From: Akkermansiaceae bacterium
GTDB lineage: Bacteria > Verrucomicrobiota > Verrucomicrobiia > Verrucomicrobiales > Akkermansiaceae
DNA length: 37,694 nt
Direction: 5' to 3'
Assembly: GCA_026461385.1 (NCBI GenBank)
Contig: JAPJNB010000240.1
Location: 1-37,694, forward strand
The first letter of the stretch is position 1. Every line of letters starts with the position of its first letter. Both the position numbers and the translations under genes were made by a program. Below, one piece after another: positions 28,154 through 36,693 of the stretch. Below the pieces are notes generated by a model. The model did no database searches, was not told the origin of the DNA, and was given only the letters and a program-made list of their open reading frames with translations.

Positions 28154-28740
28154 TAGAACAAGATGAACCAGACGATCATCAGAATCGCGGCGAGCAAGGT
28201 GCCGGTGAACATCAAGCGGACGATGGGTTTGCGGTCCATGGTTTCCCACCATTGAGCTGCGCCACTGCCGATCGAATTGAGTTCAAGAGGCTTGGGAATC
28301 ATGGTCAACTCCGCGAATTGAGGGCCCGCCGCGAGGTAGGATTTCTTCATGCTTTCGACAAACTCCGAAGGCCACGGACGTGGTGTTAGAAAAACGCCCT
28401 GCCATTGCCCCGGCATCCCGGCTAGCAGGAGCGCGAGACGTCCGCGAGCGGCGAGGCGGCGATTCTCTAACGGGACATCGAGCACATCTTGAGTCCAGTC
28501 GGCCACTTCCGAGAGGGCCTCCTCCATGGCAAGCAAGCGGGCAGGCTTTTCAGGCTCAGTGACGCGGCGTTCGGAAGCGCGCCAGAGGATTCGGCGGACC
28601 AGTTCTGCCACGAGCAGTCGGTTGCGCAGACGCAGTGCCTGAAGGTATGCTTCGACAGCGGCGTAAGCTTCTTCCCACTCATTGAGCTCACCCTCACTGA
28701 GGGGGCGCAGTGTTTCTAGGGAATGACGCGGTGCACCCAT
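28153..28740 (-). CDS. Uncharacterised protein with C-terminal TM helix, between opgG and opgH
   Basis: 195 aa; overlaps opgG at its 5' end and opgH at its 3' end (TAATG); TM segment PIVRLMFTGTLLAAILMIVWFILF. Confidence 0.8.
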   Translation of the reverse strand: MGAPRHSLETLRPLSEGELNEWEEAYAAVEAYLQALRLRNRLLVAELVRRILWRASERRVTEPEKPARLLAMEEALSEVADWTQDVLDVPLENRRLAARGRLALLLAGMPGQWQGVFLTPRPWPSEFVESMKKSYLAAGPQFAELTMIPKPLELNSIGSGAAQWWETMDRKPIVRLMFTGTLLAAILMIVWFILF

Positions 28741-30266
28741 GTTTCAGTGAGGAAATTTTCGCCGCGTTTCAGGCAGCACCGCAGTTCGACGGGGCCGATG
28801 TCTGCGAGTTTGACCCCTTCGGCCGCTGGGGTGATCTGGAAGGCGACGCGATAGCGCGATTCTGGCAGCGGTTGGACGGTGATTGATTGGATCTTGACCC
28901 GATCTGAGCCTGGGCCGGTGGCCTGAACCTGAGGGGTGAGGGGGATGTCGCTTGGTTGGGAGAGCGCCCTGCCAGTGAAATCCACCGTGATCGTGCGTTG
29001 GTTGGGTTGCCAATCATGCACGCCGGTACGAGTTGCGACTACATAGCCATCTGCGATGGATGGGTCTTCTTCAAGCGTCCAATGTTGGCGGTAGGAAAAC
29101 TCGATGCGGTCACCGGGTTGTGGGGTGCGCGCAGGTTCCCACATGGCGACGGCATTGTCGGTGAGTTCGTTGGAGGCTGGGATTTCCATGAGCATCACGC
29201 GACCGGGGCCCCAGTCGGAGGTTGGCTCGATCCACAGTGAGGGCCTGAGGTGGTAGGATGCCTCGCCGTCCTCGTAGGCACTGAAGCGTCGATCCCGCTG
29301 GAGCAGGCCGAAGCCATCGCATTTCTCCATGTCGAAGAAGCTGAATTCTAACTTGCCGCTGTCATTCGAAAGCGGCCGCCAGAGGCGTTCGCCAGTGCCA
29401 GTGCGAATCGCGAGGCCATCCGAGTCATGGACTTCGGGTCGGAAGTCATCGAAGCGACGCCGCGAATTTTCGCCGAACCAAAACATGCTCGACATCGGTG
29501 CGATGCCGAGGCGCTGCACGGCGCGGCGGGCAAAAAGAACCACGCGAACGTCGACCATCGTCACATTGCCTGGATCGACCCGAAACGCAAAAGCACCCGA
29601 GTAGGATGGCCCATCGAGCAGCGCATAAATTCTGGCCTCCACGTCGTTCGGCTCGGGCTTGCGAAGCCAGAACTCGCGGAATGCAGGGAACTCTTCCTTG
29701 ACCCCCTCGGCACCTGTGTCCACGGCGACACCGCGAGATGAGATGCCATAATGCTGGTTTTTCCCTACGGCGCGCCAATAGCTCGTCCCTTGGAAAACCG
29801 CGAGTTCGTCGTAGTAGTCGGGATTATTCAGCGGCGCATGAAGGCGGAAACCCGCGAAGCCACCATCGTTCGGCAAGTCACCGCGCTTGCTGATGAGCGG
29901 GCCGTAATTGAAGTAAGCTTCCGAAAAACGAATTTTTTGTTGGTGCGTGCTGGTGAACTCATTGAGTGCGACGGGGTCGCGGAACAAATACCCTGGGTGC
30001 AAAAACATCGCTTGGAATGGCAGCTTTTCCGATGCCCAAAGCGCTTGGCTCGGATTGAACCGAATGTCGCGGTATTGGTCGTAGCTCAGCTGATTCATCC
30101 AAGCCGGCAAGCTGTCATGCTCTGGCGCGACGTAGGGTTTGTTCGCCAGATCGCGGGCCCTGCTTTGGACGCTTTCGAAGCCAACATCTTCGCGTTCCCA
30201 TGTCTGGGCGATTGCGCAAGACGTCAGTGATCCAAGTGTCGCGATCAGAATGAGTTTATTCGGCAC
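28716..30266 (-). CDS. opgG: Periplasmic glucan biosynthesis protein OpgG/MdoG
   Basis: 516 aa; signal peptide; PWMNQLSYDQYRDIRFNPSQALW, GFAGFRLHAPLN, YDELAVFQGTSYWRAVGKNQHYGISSRGVAVDT are OpgG-like. Confidence 0.92.
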   Translation of the reverse strand: MPNKLILIATLGSLTSCAIAQTWEREDVGFESVQSRARDLANKPYVAPEHDSLPAWMNQLSYDQYRDIRFNPSQALWASEKLPFQAMFLHPGYLFRDPVALNEFTSTHQQKIRFSEAYFNYGPLISKRGDLPNDGGFAGFRLHAPLNNPDYYDELAVFQGTSYWRAVGKNQHYGISSRGVAVDTGAEGVKEEFPAFREFWLRKPEPNDVEARIYALLDGPSYSGAFAFRVDPGNVTMVDVRVVLFARRAVQRLGIAPMSSMFWFGENSRRRFDDFRPEVHDSDGLAIRTGTGERLWRPLSNDSGKLEFSFFDMEKCDGFGLLQRDRRFSAYEDGEASYHLRPSLWIEPTSDWGPGRVMLMEIPASNELTDNAVAMWEPARTPQPGDRIEFSYRQHWTLEEDPSIADGYVVATRTGVHDWQPNQRTITVDFTGRALSQPSDIPLTPQVQATGPGSDRVKIQSITVQPLPESRYRVAFQITPAAEGVKLADIGPVELRCCLKRGENFLTETWVHRVIP

Positions 30267-30330
30267 AGCAGGGAAATAGTGTGGATGGGGACCTTACGTC
30301 AAGAAGCGTGATTTGCAATTCTTTCAAAAT

Positions 30331-31116
30331 TCAAGGGCTACACCCGTCATTTTTGACCGCGTGGTAGGTGATGATCCCGCCAAAATCGACGAGATCGGGG
30401 TCGGGCACCTGCCAATCAGGCTCGAAATCGAGGAAAAATCGCTCAACTCTAAACCCATGATTTTCGAGCAACGCAACCAGTTGGGCGTGCTCGAACCAGC
30501 GGATCGACTGGTGGGATTCGTGGTGCTGAGGTGGGTTTCCCGATAGAGAATATCGGTGGTCACGCTCGACGATTTGTTGCTGCTGGTCGAGGCGGTGGCG
30601 GGTTTCTAACAAGCCGGTCCGGCCATCGGGAAGTGTGACGCGGTGATCATCGTACCATTCATTTTCTGGTAGATCGCCCAGCAATTCGGCGTAGGGCATG
30701 AAGGTCGTTAGATAAAGCCCGCCGCTCGGTTCGAGCAATTGGAACCAGTGGTCAAGGACGGTAGCGGGGTCATCCGCGAGTTGGAGGGTGAATGCTGGGG
30801 CTAGCAACGCGGCGAATTTCCTTACGCTTTGCCAAGTGGCCATGTCGCCAAGGTGGATCTGCGCATGGAGGCCCAGCGCTTGCGATCGCGCCTTGGCGAT
30901 CTGCAGCATGTCCTCGGATAGCTCGACGCCCTGGACGTCGAAACCCATTTGAAGCAGCGGGAACATCAAGCGGCCGGAGCCCGCGCCCATTTCCAGTGCG
31001 GGACCTGGATGCTGACGAAGGAACTCGGCCATCAATGCGACCTCGGAGGCGTCGTCCTCGGCGTCCCAGAAGGCATCGTGCAGTTCGGCTTCAAGCGACA
31101 GGTATGGCTGGGACAT
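30331..31116 (-). CDS. Class I SAM-dependent methyltransferase
   Basis: LEMGAGSGRLMFPLLQMGFDVQGVELSEDML SAM-binding motif; preferred start MSQPYLSLEAELHDAFW at 31116 (ORF track extends to 31527). Confidence 0.82.
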   Translation of the reverse strand: MSQPYLSLEAELHDAFWDAEDDASEVALMAEFLRQHPGPALEMGAGSGRLMFPLLQMGFDVQGVELSEDMLQIAKARSQALGLHAQIHLGDMATWQSVRKFAALLAPAFTLQLADDPATVLDHWFQLLEPSGGLYLTTFMPYAELLGDLPENEWYDDHRVTLPDGRTGLLETRHRLDQQQQIVERDHRYSLSGNPPQHHESHQSIRWFEHAQLVALLENHGFRVERFFLDFEPDWQVPDPDLVDFGGIITYHAVKNDGCSP

Positions 31117-31251
31117 GGCGGCGATGGTACCTTGAAATCGGCTTGGAATGCACGGGATAATTGCACGATGCGATGCGCACTCAGACCTGCCACACGGCGA
31201 TCGTGGCAGAATTTCGCTGGAAATCCCGAGTAGCCCGCGCATGGTCAGGAC

Positions 31252-32259
31252 ATGGGGATGACGCGATTTCAAAAACTGGCGACGGCCAGCCTTGTTTCGA
31301 TGCTGCTGCTGATCTTCGTTGGCGCGGTGGTGCGGGTGACGGGGTCTGGCATGGGCTGCCCGGATTGGCCAACGTGCTGGGGCTGCTTGATCCCGCCGAC
31401 CAAGATCGAACAGGTCGACTTTTCGAAGTTGCCGATCGAGCGGTTTCAGAAAAAAGCGCAGCGCATGGGGCGGGACCCCGCCACGATCACCGTCGAGAGC
31501 CTGCGACAAGAATTCAACCCGCGTCACGTGTGGACGGAGTTTTTGAATCGCATGGCGGCGATGCCCGTTGCGATTTTGGTCATTGCCACGCTGATCGCTT
31601 CGTTTTGGCAGCGCGAGAAGCGCCCCATGGTGTTTTGGGGGGCTTTTGGCGCGGTGCTGACGGTTTTCACCAATGCCTGGATGGGTGCCCGAGTGGTTTA
31701 CAGTGGCCTCGCTCCTGGGGTTCTAACGACTCACCTCGCGCTCGCGATGGGCTTGATCGGGATGCTCGTTTATGTCGCTTGGGCTGGCTCGGATCATCCG
31801 TGGCGGATCGTGGCGGATGAAAAGTCGCGGCAGCGCTTAAAATGGATCGTGACCATTCTGTTAGTCGTCATCGTCGCAGAGGGCATCCTTGGAACTCAGG
31901 TGCGGGAAATGACCGACGAGTTGGCAAATGCCCATCGCAAAGCCCCGCGCGCGACATGGGCGCTTGAGCTTGAGCGATCCTGGGTGTACTTGGTCCACCG
32001 AAGTTTCTCGTGGGCGGTGTTAGGGCTGAGCCTTCGTGCCTGGGTTCTAACGAAGCGGCATCGCTCGAATGGTGCCGGACTCGTCGAGCGGGTGGTGTTA
32101 GGGATCGTATTTTCGCAAATGCTACTGGGTGTCGTGATGGCCCAAGTTCACATTTATTCGTGGGTGCAGGTGGTTCATGTTGGGCTGGCTGCCATTTTGT
32201 TAGCCTTCGTCTGGCTGTGGCGCTTCGGGTTGTCGGGTAAAGCCGCGAGCGATGCCTGA
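31252..32259 (+). CDS. ctaA: Heme A synthase (COX15/CtaA family)
   Basis: FQKLATASLVSMLLLIFVGAVVRVTGSGMGCPDWPTCWG, ILGTQVREMTDE, VYLVHRSFSWAVLG. Confidence 0.92.
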   Translation: MGMTRFQKLATASLVSMLLLIFVGAVVRVTGSGMGCPDWPTCWGCLIPPTKIEQVDFSKLPIERFQKKAQRMGRDPATITVESLRQEFNPRHVWTEFLNRMAAMPVAILVIATLIASFWQREKRPMVFWGAFGAVLTVFTNAWMGARVVYSGLAPGVLTTHLALAMGLIGMLVYVAWAGSDHPWRIVADEKSRQRLKWIVTILLVVIVAEGILGTQVREMTDELANAHRKAPRATWALELERSWVYLVHRSFSWAVLGLSLRAWVLTKRHRSNGAGLVERVVLGIVFSQMLLGVVMAQVHIYSWVQVVHVGLAAILLAFVWLWRFGLSGKAASDA

Positions 32260-32264
32260 CCGGA

Positions 32265-33590
32265 TCAAGGGGCATTGGCTGCGGCAAGCCCACGGCGCTC
32301 GTCGATCCGGAGCGTAAGCACCAGCCCGACGGTTAGGAAGGCAGCGAGAACCAAGAGCGCTTGTGCCGTCCCCACCGTGTCCTTGACCCAAGCGAAGGGA
32401 AATGTGGTCACGGCGGAAAGTTTCCACATCAGCCCCCAAATCCCAAAAACCTCCGCCTCGCGGTTGGGAGGAGCCATGTAGCTGACAAAGGCGCGGTTGG
32501 ATGAGCCGAGCGAACCGAGCCCGAACCCTAGCAAATTGCCAATCAGCCAAAGCGGCCACGTCGGGTAAATCCCAGCAACGCCACTCCGCACGTGGACCTC
32601 ATGGAGGTGGGCGTAAAGCGCAAATCCCAGTGCCGTCAGCAACCAAATTACGAGGAATATCACCACCGAGCGTCGGTGGCCAAGCCGGTCTTGATAGAGA
32701 GTCGGGACGATCGTTCCAATGATCCCTGAAACGGTGATCACGGCGACAAACACCACGAGATCGACCTGCTGAAATCCGTATTCTGCGGCGAGCTTGCTTG
32801 CAAAGAAAACCACCACGCTCATGCCGGTGCCGTAAAAGAGCGAGCTGAGCATGAGCAAACCGAGGTCGCGGTAGCGGGTGAACTCCCGCAGTGTTTCCGC
32901 CAGCCGAACGAATCCTGCGGTCAAAAGATTGCGGCCAGGATGCAGGGTTCGCACCACGTGTGGCTCTTCTAGCCAAAGATAAGTTGGAATGGTGAAAGCC
33001 ATGAACCACAACCCCGCAAACACAAAAAACGGCCGCCACGCATTGGCCGCTTCCAGATGAAAAAAGATCATGGCACCGGCGGTTAGAATGAGAAGTACGA
33101 GGGCGGCACCGTAAGCGCAGGCCCACGAGAACCCGCTGACACGCCCGACCTGATCGGGTTTCGCCAAGCTCGGAAGAAAGCTTGCGAGAAAATTTTCACC
33201 GATCGAAAAGGCAAAGTTGGCCGGAACATAAATCAACACGGCCCACCCGATCTGACCGGGCTGGATCCATCCGAGCGCACAAGTGAGCAGTCCGCAAATC
33301 AGCCCTGAGCCGATCAGAAACCGCTTTTTCCAGGCTCGTTCGTCGGCCGCCGCTCCGGCAATCGGCGAGACGAGCGCGGTGAGTAGCATGCTACCGCCGT
33401 AGGTGAGCGCCCAGATCCGGTCGTCGATGGCGTCATTTTTAACGACCACCTGAGAGAAAAAGATCGAGAACAACAGGGTGTTGATGATCAACGTGAACGA
33501 TTGGTTTGCTACGTCGAACGAGATCCACGCCCAAAGCTGCCGTTGGTGGGGAAGTTGGGCCAAGGGGTAAAGGCGGCGGAGGATCTTCAT
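32265..33590 (-). CDS. MFS transporter, UMF1/Atg22-like
   Basis: Multiple TM; WAWISFDVANQSFTLIINTLLFSIFF, SPIAGAAADERAWKKRFL; start ATG 33590 (ORF track extends to 34052, overlapping the HIT gene). Confidence 0.82.
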   Translation of the reverse strand: MKILRRLYPLAQLPHQRQLWAWISFDVANQSFTLIINTLLFSIFFSQVVVKNDAIDDRIWALTYGGSMLLTALVSPIAGAAADERAWKKRFLIGSGLICGLLTCALGWIQPGQIGWAVLIYVPANFAFSIGENFLASFLPSLAKPDQVGRVSGFSWACAYGAALVLLILTAGAMIFFHLEAANAWRPFFVFAGLWFMAFTIPTYLWLEEPHVVRTLHPGRNLLTAGFVRLAETLREFTRYRDLGLLMLSSLFYGTGMSVVVFFASKLAAEYGFQQVDLVVFVAVITVSGIIGTIVPTLYQDRLGHRRSVVIFLVIWLLTALGFALYAHLHEVHVRSGVAGIYPTWPLWLIGNLLGFGLGSLGSSNRAFVSYMAPPNREAEVFGIWGLMWKLSAVTTFPFAWVKDTVGTAQALLVLAAFLTVGLVLTLRIDERRGLAAANAP

Positions 33591-33683
33591 TGGCAGTGGC
33601 AGGGTTATAGCGAGATTTACGGGCACGGCAAGAAATGCCATCCGTGAGTGACATCCCGCACCGATTCTGCCAGCGTGGCGCTC

Positions 33684-34094
33684 ATGGCATTTGAACTCCA
33701 CCCACAACTTGAAGCCGGATGCGACGAACTCGGCAGGCTCGGTGGCTGCCGACTTCTTCTGAAGAACAACGCGATTTTCCCATGGCTGCTTCTCGTCCCG
33801 GAGGTCGACGGCATCGAGGACCTCCACCAACTTCCCGCAACGCAGTACGATGAAGTCATGGCCACGGTCCGCCGAGTCTCGGAATTTGTCGCAGCATACT
33901 TCCAGCCCGAGAAGCTCAACGTCGCCTGCATCGGCAACGTCGTCCGCCAAATGCACCTGCACATCGTGGGGCGCTCCGCCGATGATCCCGCATGGCCGGC
34001 CACCGTTTGGGGCTTCGATGGGAAAAAGCCTTACAGCGACGAGGAAAAGCACAAGATCCGCTCCGCCGCGCGCAGTTTTCTCGGCCTCCCGTGA
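33684..34094 (+). CDS. HIT family protein
   Basis: FPWLLLVPEVDGIEDLHQLP...NVVRQMHLHIVGR; HxHxxx histidine triad region; start probably ATG 33684 (MAFELHPQ). Confidence 0.82.
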   Translation: MAFELHPQLEAGCDELGRLGGCRLLLKNNAIFPWLLLVPEVDGIEDLHQLPATQYDEVMATVRRVSEFVAAYFQPEKLNVACIGNVVRQMHLHIVGRSADDPAWPATVWGFDGKKPYSDEEKHKIRSAARSFLGLP

Positions 34095-34177
34095 GGGGGA
34101 TGAAAAAATCCCGCCCTAGGATTGACGGAATCAGTCGATCCCGCTGACACTCGCTGCCCGCCATCGGCGGATTGTTC

Positions 34178-35347
34178 ATGGACTACCAATCGAAAATTGC
34201 CACCAACGTCGCCTCCATCCCGCGCTCCGGCATCCGCGACTTCTTCGAACTCGTCCAAGGCCGCGATGACGTGATCTCGCTCGGCGTCGGCGAGCCTGAT
34301 TTCGTCACGCCATGGCACATCCGTGAGGCCGCCATCTATTCACTCGAAAAAGGCCAGACCACCTATACCTCCAATCTCGGCCTGCTCTCACTTCGTAAAT
34401 CGATCGCGAAATACGTCGGCGACTTTTTCCACGTGGAGTACAACCCCGCCACCGAAGTACTCGTGACCGTCGGGGTCTCAGAGGCCATCGACATCGCACT
34501 CCGCGCACTGCTCAATCCGGGCGACGAGGTGATCTATCACGAGCCTTGTTACGTTTCCTACAGCCCGAGCATCGTGATGGCGCACGGTGTGCCGGTGCCC
34601 GTCCTCACGACCAAGGAGGATGGATTCTCGATGAAGCCGGAAAAACTTGCGGCCGCCATCACGCCAAAGACCCGGGTGGTTTTCATCAATTTCCCGACGA
34701 ATCCCACCGGAGCCTGTGCCTCGCGCGAGGACCTCGAGGGCATCGCAAAACTCGCGATCGAGCATGACCTGATTGTTCTAACGGACGAGATCTACAGCGA
34801 GCTTCGTTACGACGAGACCGACCCACACGTTTCCATCGCCGCGCTTCCGGGCATGAAGGAGCGCACGATTTTACTGCACGGATTTTCCAAAGCCTTCGCC
34901 ATGACCGGATTCCGGCTAGGCTACGCGTGCGCACCGCAGCCGATCATCGAGGCGATGATGAAGATCCACCAGTACTCGATGCTCTGCGCGCCGATCATGA
35001 GTCAAAACGCCGCGATCGAGGCGTTGGAAAACGGGCAGCCTGCGATGATCGAGATGCGCAACAGCTACCACCAGCGGCGGGATTTCCTCGTGAAACGCCT
35101 CAATGAAATCGGGCTGGACTGCCATCTTCCCGGCGGTGCGTTTTATGTGTTTCCGGACATCCGCAGCACCGGTCTAACGAGTAAGGAGTTTGCGATGCAG
35201 TTGCTGGAGCAAGAAAGTGTCGCCTGCGTGCCGGGCAGCGCCTTTGGTGCCTCGGGCGAGGGGTTCTTGCGGTGTTGCTATGCGACCGCGTTTGACGACA
35301 TCCGCACCGCCACCGATCGGATCGAGCGCTTCGTCGGCAGACTTTGA
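34178..35347 (+). CDS. Class I/II PLP-dependent aminotransferase (aspartate aminotransferase-like)
   Basis: VVFINFPTNPTGA, LTDEIYSELRYD, LHGFSKAFAMTGFRLGY (PLP lysine). Confidence 0.92.
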   Translation: MDYQSKIATNVASIPRSGIRDFFELVQGRDDVISLGVGEPDFVTPWHIREAAIYSLEKGQTTYTSNLGLLSLRKSIAKYVGDFFHVEYNPATEVLVTVGVSEAIDIALRALLNPGDEVIYHEPCYVSYSPSIVMAHGVPVPVLTTKEDGFSMKPEKLAAAITPKTRVVFINFPTNPTGACASREDLEGIAKLAIEHDLIVLTDEIYSELRYDETDPHVSIAALPGMKERTILLHGFSKAFAMTGFRLGYACAPQPIIEAMMKIHQYSMLCAPIMSQNAAIEALENGQPAMIEMRNSYHQRRDFLVKRLNEIGLDCHLPGGAFYVFPDIRSTGLTSKEFAMQLLEQESVACVPGSAFGASGEGFLRCCYATAFDDIRTATDRIERFVGRL

Positions 35348-36120
35348 GCGCCATGAGTGGGCAAGCGCAAAGCAGCGATCCGGAACGCCTGACTCACGCG
35401 CATGTGGTCCCGTTCGCGGTCTTCATGGGATTCATGCTCCTGCTGCAACTGACGAGCGGCTTCATCGAGTGGAAACATCCAGACGCCCCATGGTGGCGAC
35501 AAGACCCTGCACAGCTCGTCTATCCGATCCAGACGCTCGCGACACTCGGGGTGCTCATCCACTACCGCCGCAGCTTCACGTTCGACTACTCACTCAAGTG
35601 GACGCTCGTCGGCATCGGGTTTGGGGCGGTCGGCATCGGGTTTTGGTTGTTGCCGACCGCGCTTTACGACGCATGGGGGCTCCAGGGTGAAACGACGGGT
35701 TGGCTGAAGTCGTTGGGAGTGGCCGAGCGCAGGGAAGGCTTCGACCCCGGAATTTTTCACCATCCCGCTGCGTATTGGACCGCACTGGTCCTCCGGTTTT
35801 TTCGAGCTGCCGTCGTGGTTGCCTTGGTTGAGGAAATTTTCTGGCGTGGGTTCCTCATGCGCTTTGTGTGCGATTGGGAAGGGGACTATTGGAAACAACC
35901 CTTCGGCCGCCATCGTTGGCTCTCCTATGCCGTCGTCACCGGGTTGTTCATGACTGCACACGCGCCGGTCGACTACGCGGCTGCCCTCATCTACGGAAGC
36001 CTGACCTATTTCCTCTGTGTCTGGAGCAAAAGCTTGGGAGCCTGCGTCGCCATGCATGCCACCGCGAATTTCCTGATGGGCGTCTACATCATGAAGACGG
36101 GGCATTACGGGCTCTGGTGA
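35344..36120 (+). CDS. CPBP/CAAX-like intramembrane protease (possibly PEP-CTERM-associated type)
   Basis: VALVEEIFWRGFLMRFV (EExxxR), GLFMTAHAPVDYAAALIYGSL, MHATANFLMGVYIM; overlaps the upstream stop. Confidence 0.8.
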   Translation: MSAMSGQAQSSDPERLTHAHVVPFAVFMGFMLLLQLTSGFIEWKHPDAPWWRQDPAQLVYPIQTLATLGVLIHYRRSFTFDYSLKWTLVGIGFGAVGIGFWLLPTALYDAWGLQGETTGWLKSLGVAERREGFDPGIFHHPAAYWTALVLRFFRAAVVVALVEEIFWRGFLMRFVCDWEGDYWKQPFGRHRWLSYAVVTGLFMTAHAPVDYAAALIYGSLTYFLCVWSKSLGACVAMHATANFLMGVYIMKTGHYGLW

Positions 36121-36246
36121 TTTAGAATCGGCGTGGCGGGGCAGGGTACCCAAGGGGCGATGGAAGAAAATGTCGTCCGCTTGCGAAATTCTCCTTGTCA
36201 GAATCAGTTCCGATCCCCATACATCCGCCCCCGCGCAATGCGGAAT

Positions 36247-36332
36247 GGGTAGATGCCCGAGTGGCTAAAGGGGGCAGACTGTAAATCTGCTAGCGAAAGC
36301 TTACGTTGGTTCGAATCCATCTCTACCCACCA
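36247..36332 (+). tRNA. tRNA-Tyr (anticodon GTA), CCA encoded
   Basis: Acceptor GGGTAGA/TCTACCC, anticodon loop CTGTAAATC, long variable arm, TPsiC GGTTCGAATCC, ACCA 3' end. Confidence 0.93.
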
Positions 36333-36351
36333 TTTTCATAAGCGACGATTG

Positions 36352-36376
36352 AGGGGGCCGGCAGGCTCCCTTTTTT
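36352..36376 (+). terminator. Rho-independent terminator after tRNA-Tyr
   Basis: AGGGGGCC-GGCA-GGCTCCCT hairpin followed by a T6 run. Confidence 0.75.
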
Positions 36377-36429
36377 GTTGGGCGCGTTTGAGAGGCAGGC
36401 CATCAGGAACTTCAGGAAGGTTTGCATCA

Positions 36430-36600
36430 GGGGAGCACACGCGCCCTCGCGTGTCGGATGGGGCGCCCTCGCCGCATCCATGGTGGTGTGGTCATTGCGG
36501 GTCGAATTCATTGTAAGGGGAGCACACGCGCCCTCGCGTGTCGGATGTGGCGCCCTCGCCGCATCCATGGTGGTGTCGTCATTGCGGTTCGAATTCACCG
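36430..36600. repeat. REP-like tandem duplication (2 x 87 bp), each copy with two GC-rich hairpins with CCCT loops
   Basis: Copy 1 36430-36516, copy 2 36517-about 36600. Hairpin A ACACGCG-CCCT-CGCGTGT; hairpin B GGATGnGGCG-CCCT-CGCCGCATCC. Confidence 0.88.
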
Positions 36601-36677
36601 TCCGCGCGTCCCAGTGAGGGCCTCGGGTAGTTGAAAACGCTAGCCGAAAGCTCATCCTTCCACCACCCGCCGCCCCC

Positions 36678-36693
36678 CTTGGGAAATCCCAAG
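36678..36693. promoter_or_regulatory. Perfect inverted repeat CTTGGGA-AA-TCCCAAG at head of 21-bp array
   Basis: 7-2-7 dyad read directly; overlaps the first array unit. Confidence 0.45.

Noticed and set aside
31161-31820. 219-aa plus-strand ORF overlapping ctaA
   Set aside because: Out-of-frame with the strongly supported heme A synthase CDS.
33591-34052. N-terminal extension of the MFS ORF
   Set aside because: Overlaps the HIT protein in antisense and lacks transporter-like sequence; Met at 33590 begins the recognisable N-terminus.
36121-36246. Small RNA or promoter upstream of tRNA-Tyr
   Set aside because: No convincing -35/-10 pair or structured element could be read.
36375-36617. 80-aa plus-strand ORF with internal repeat
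   Set aside because: Entirely explained by the tandem hairpin element; no signal of coding.
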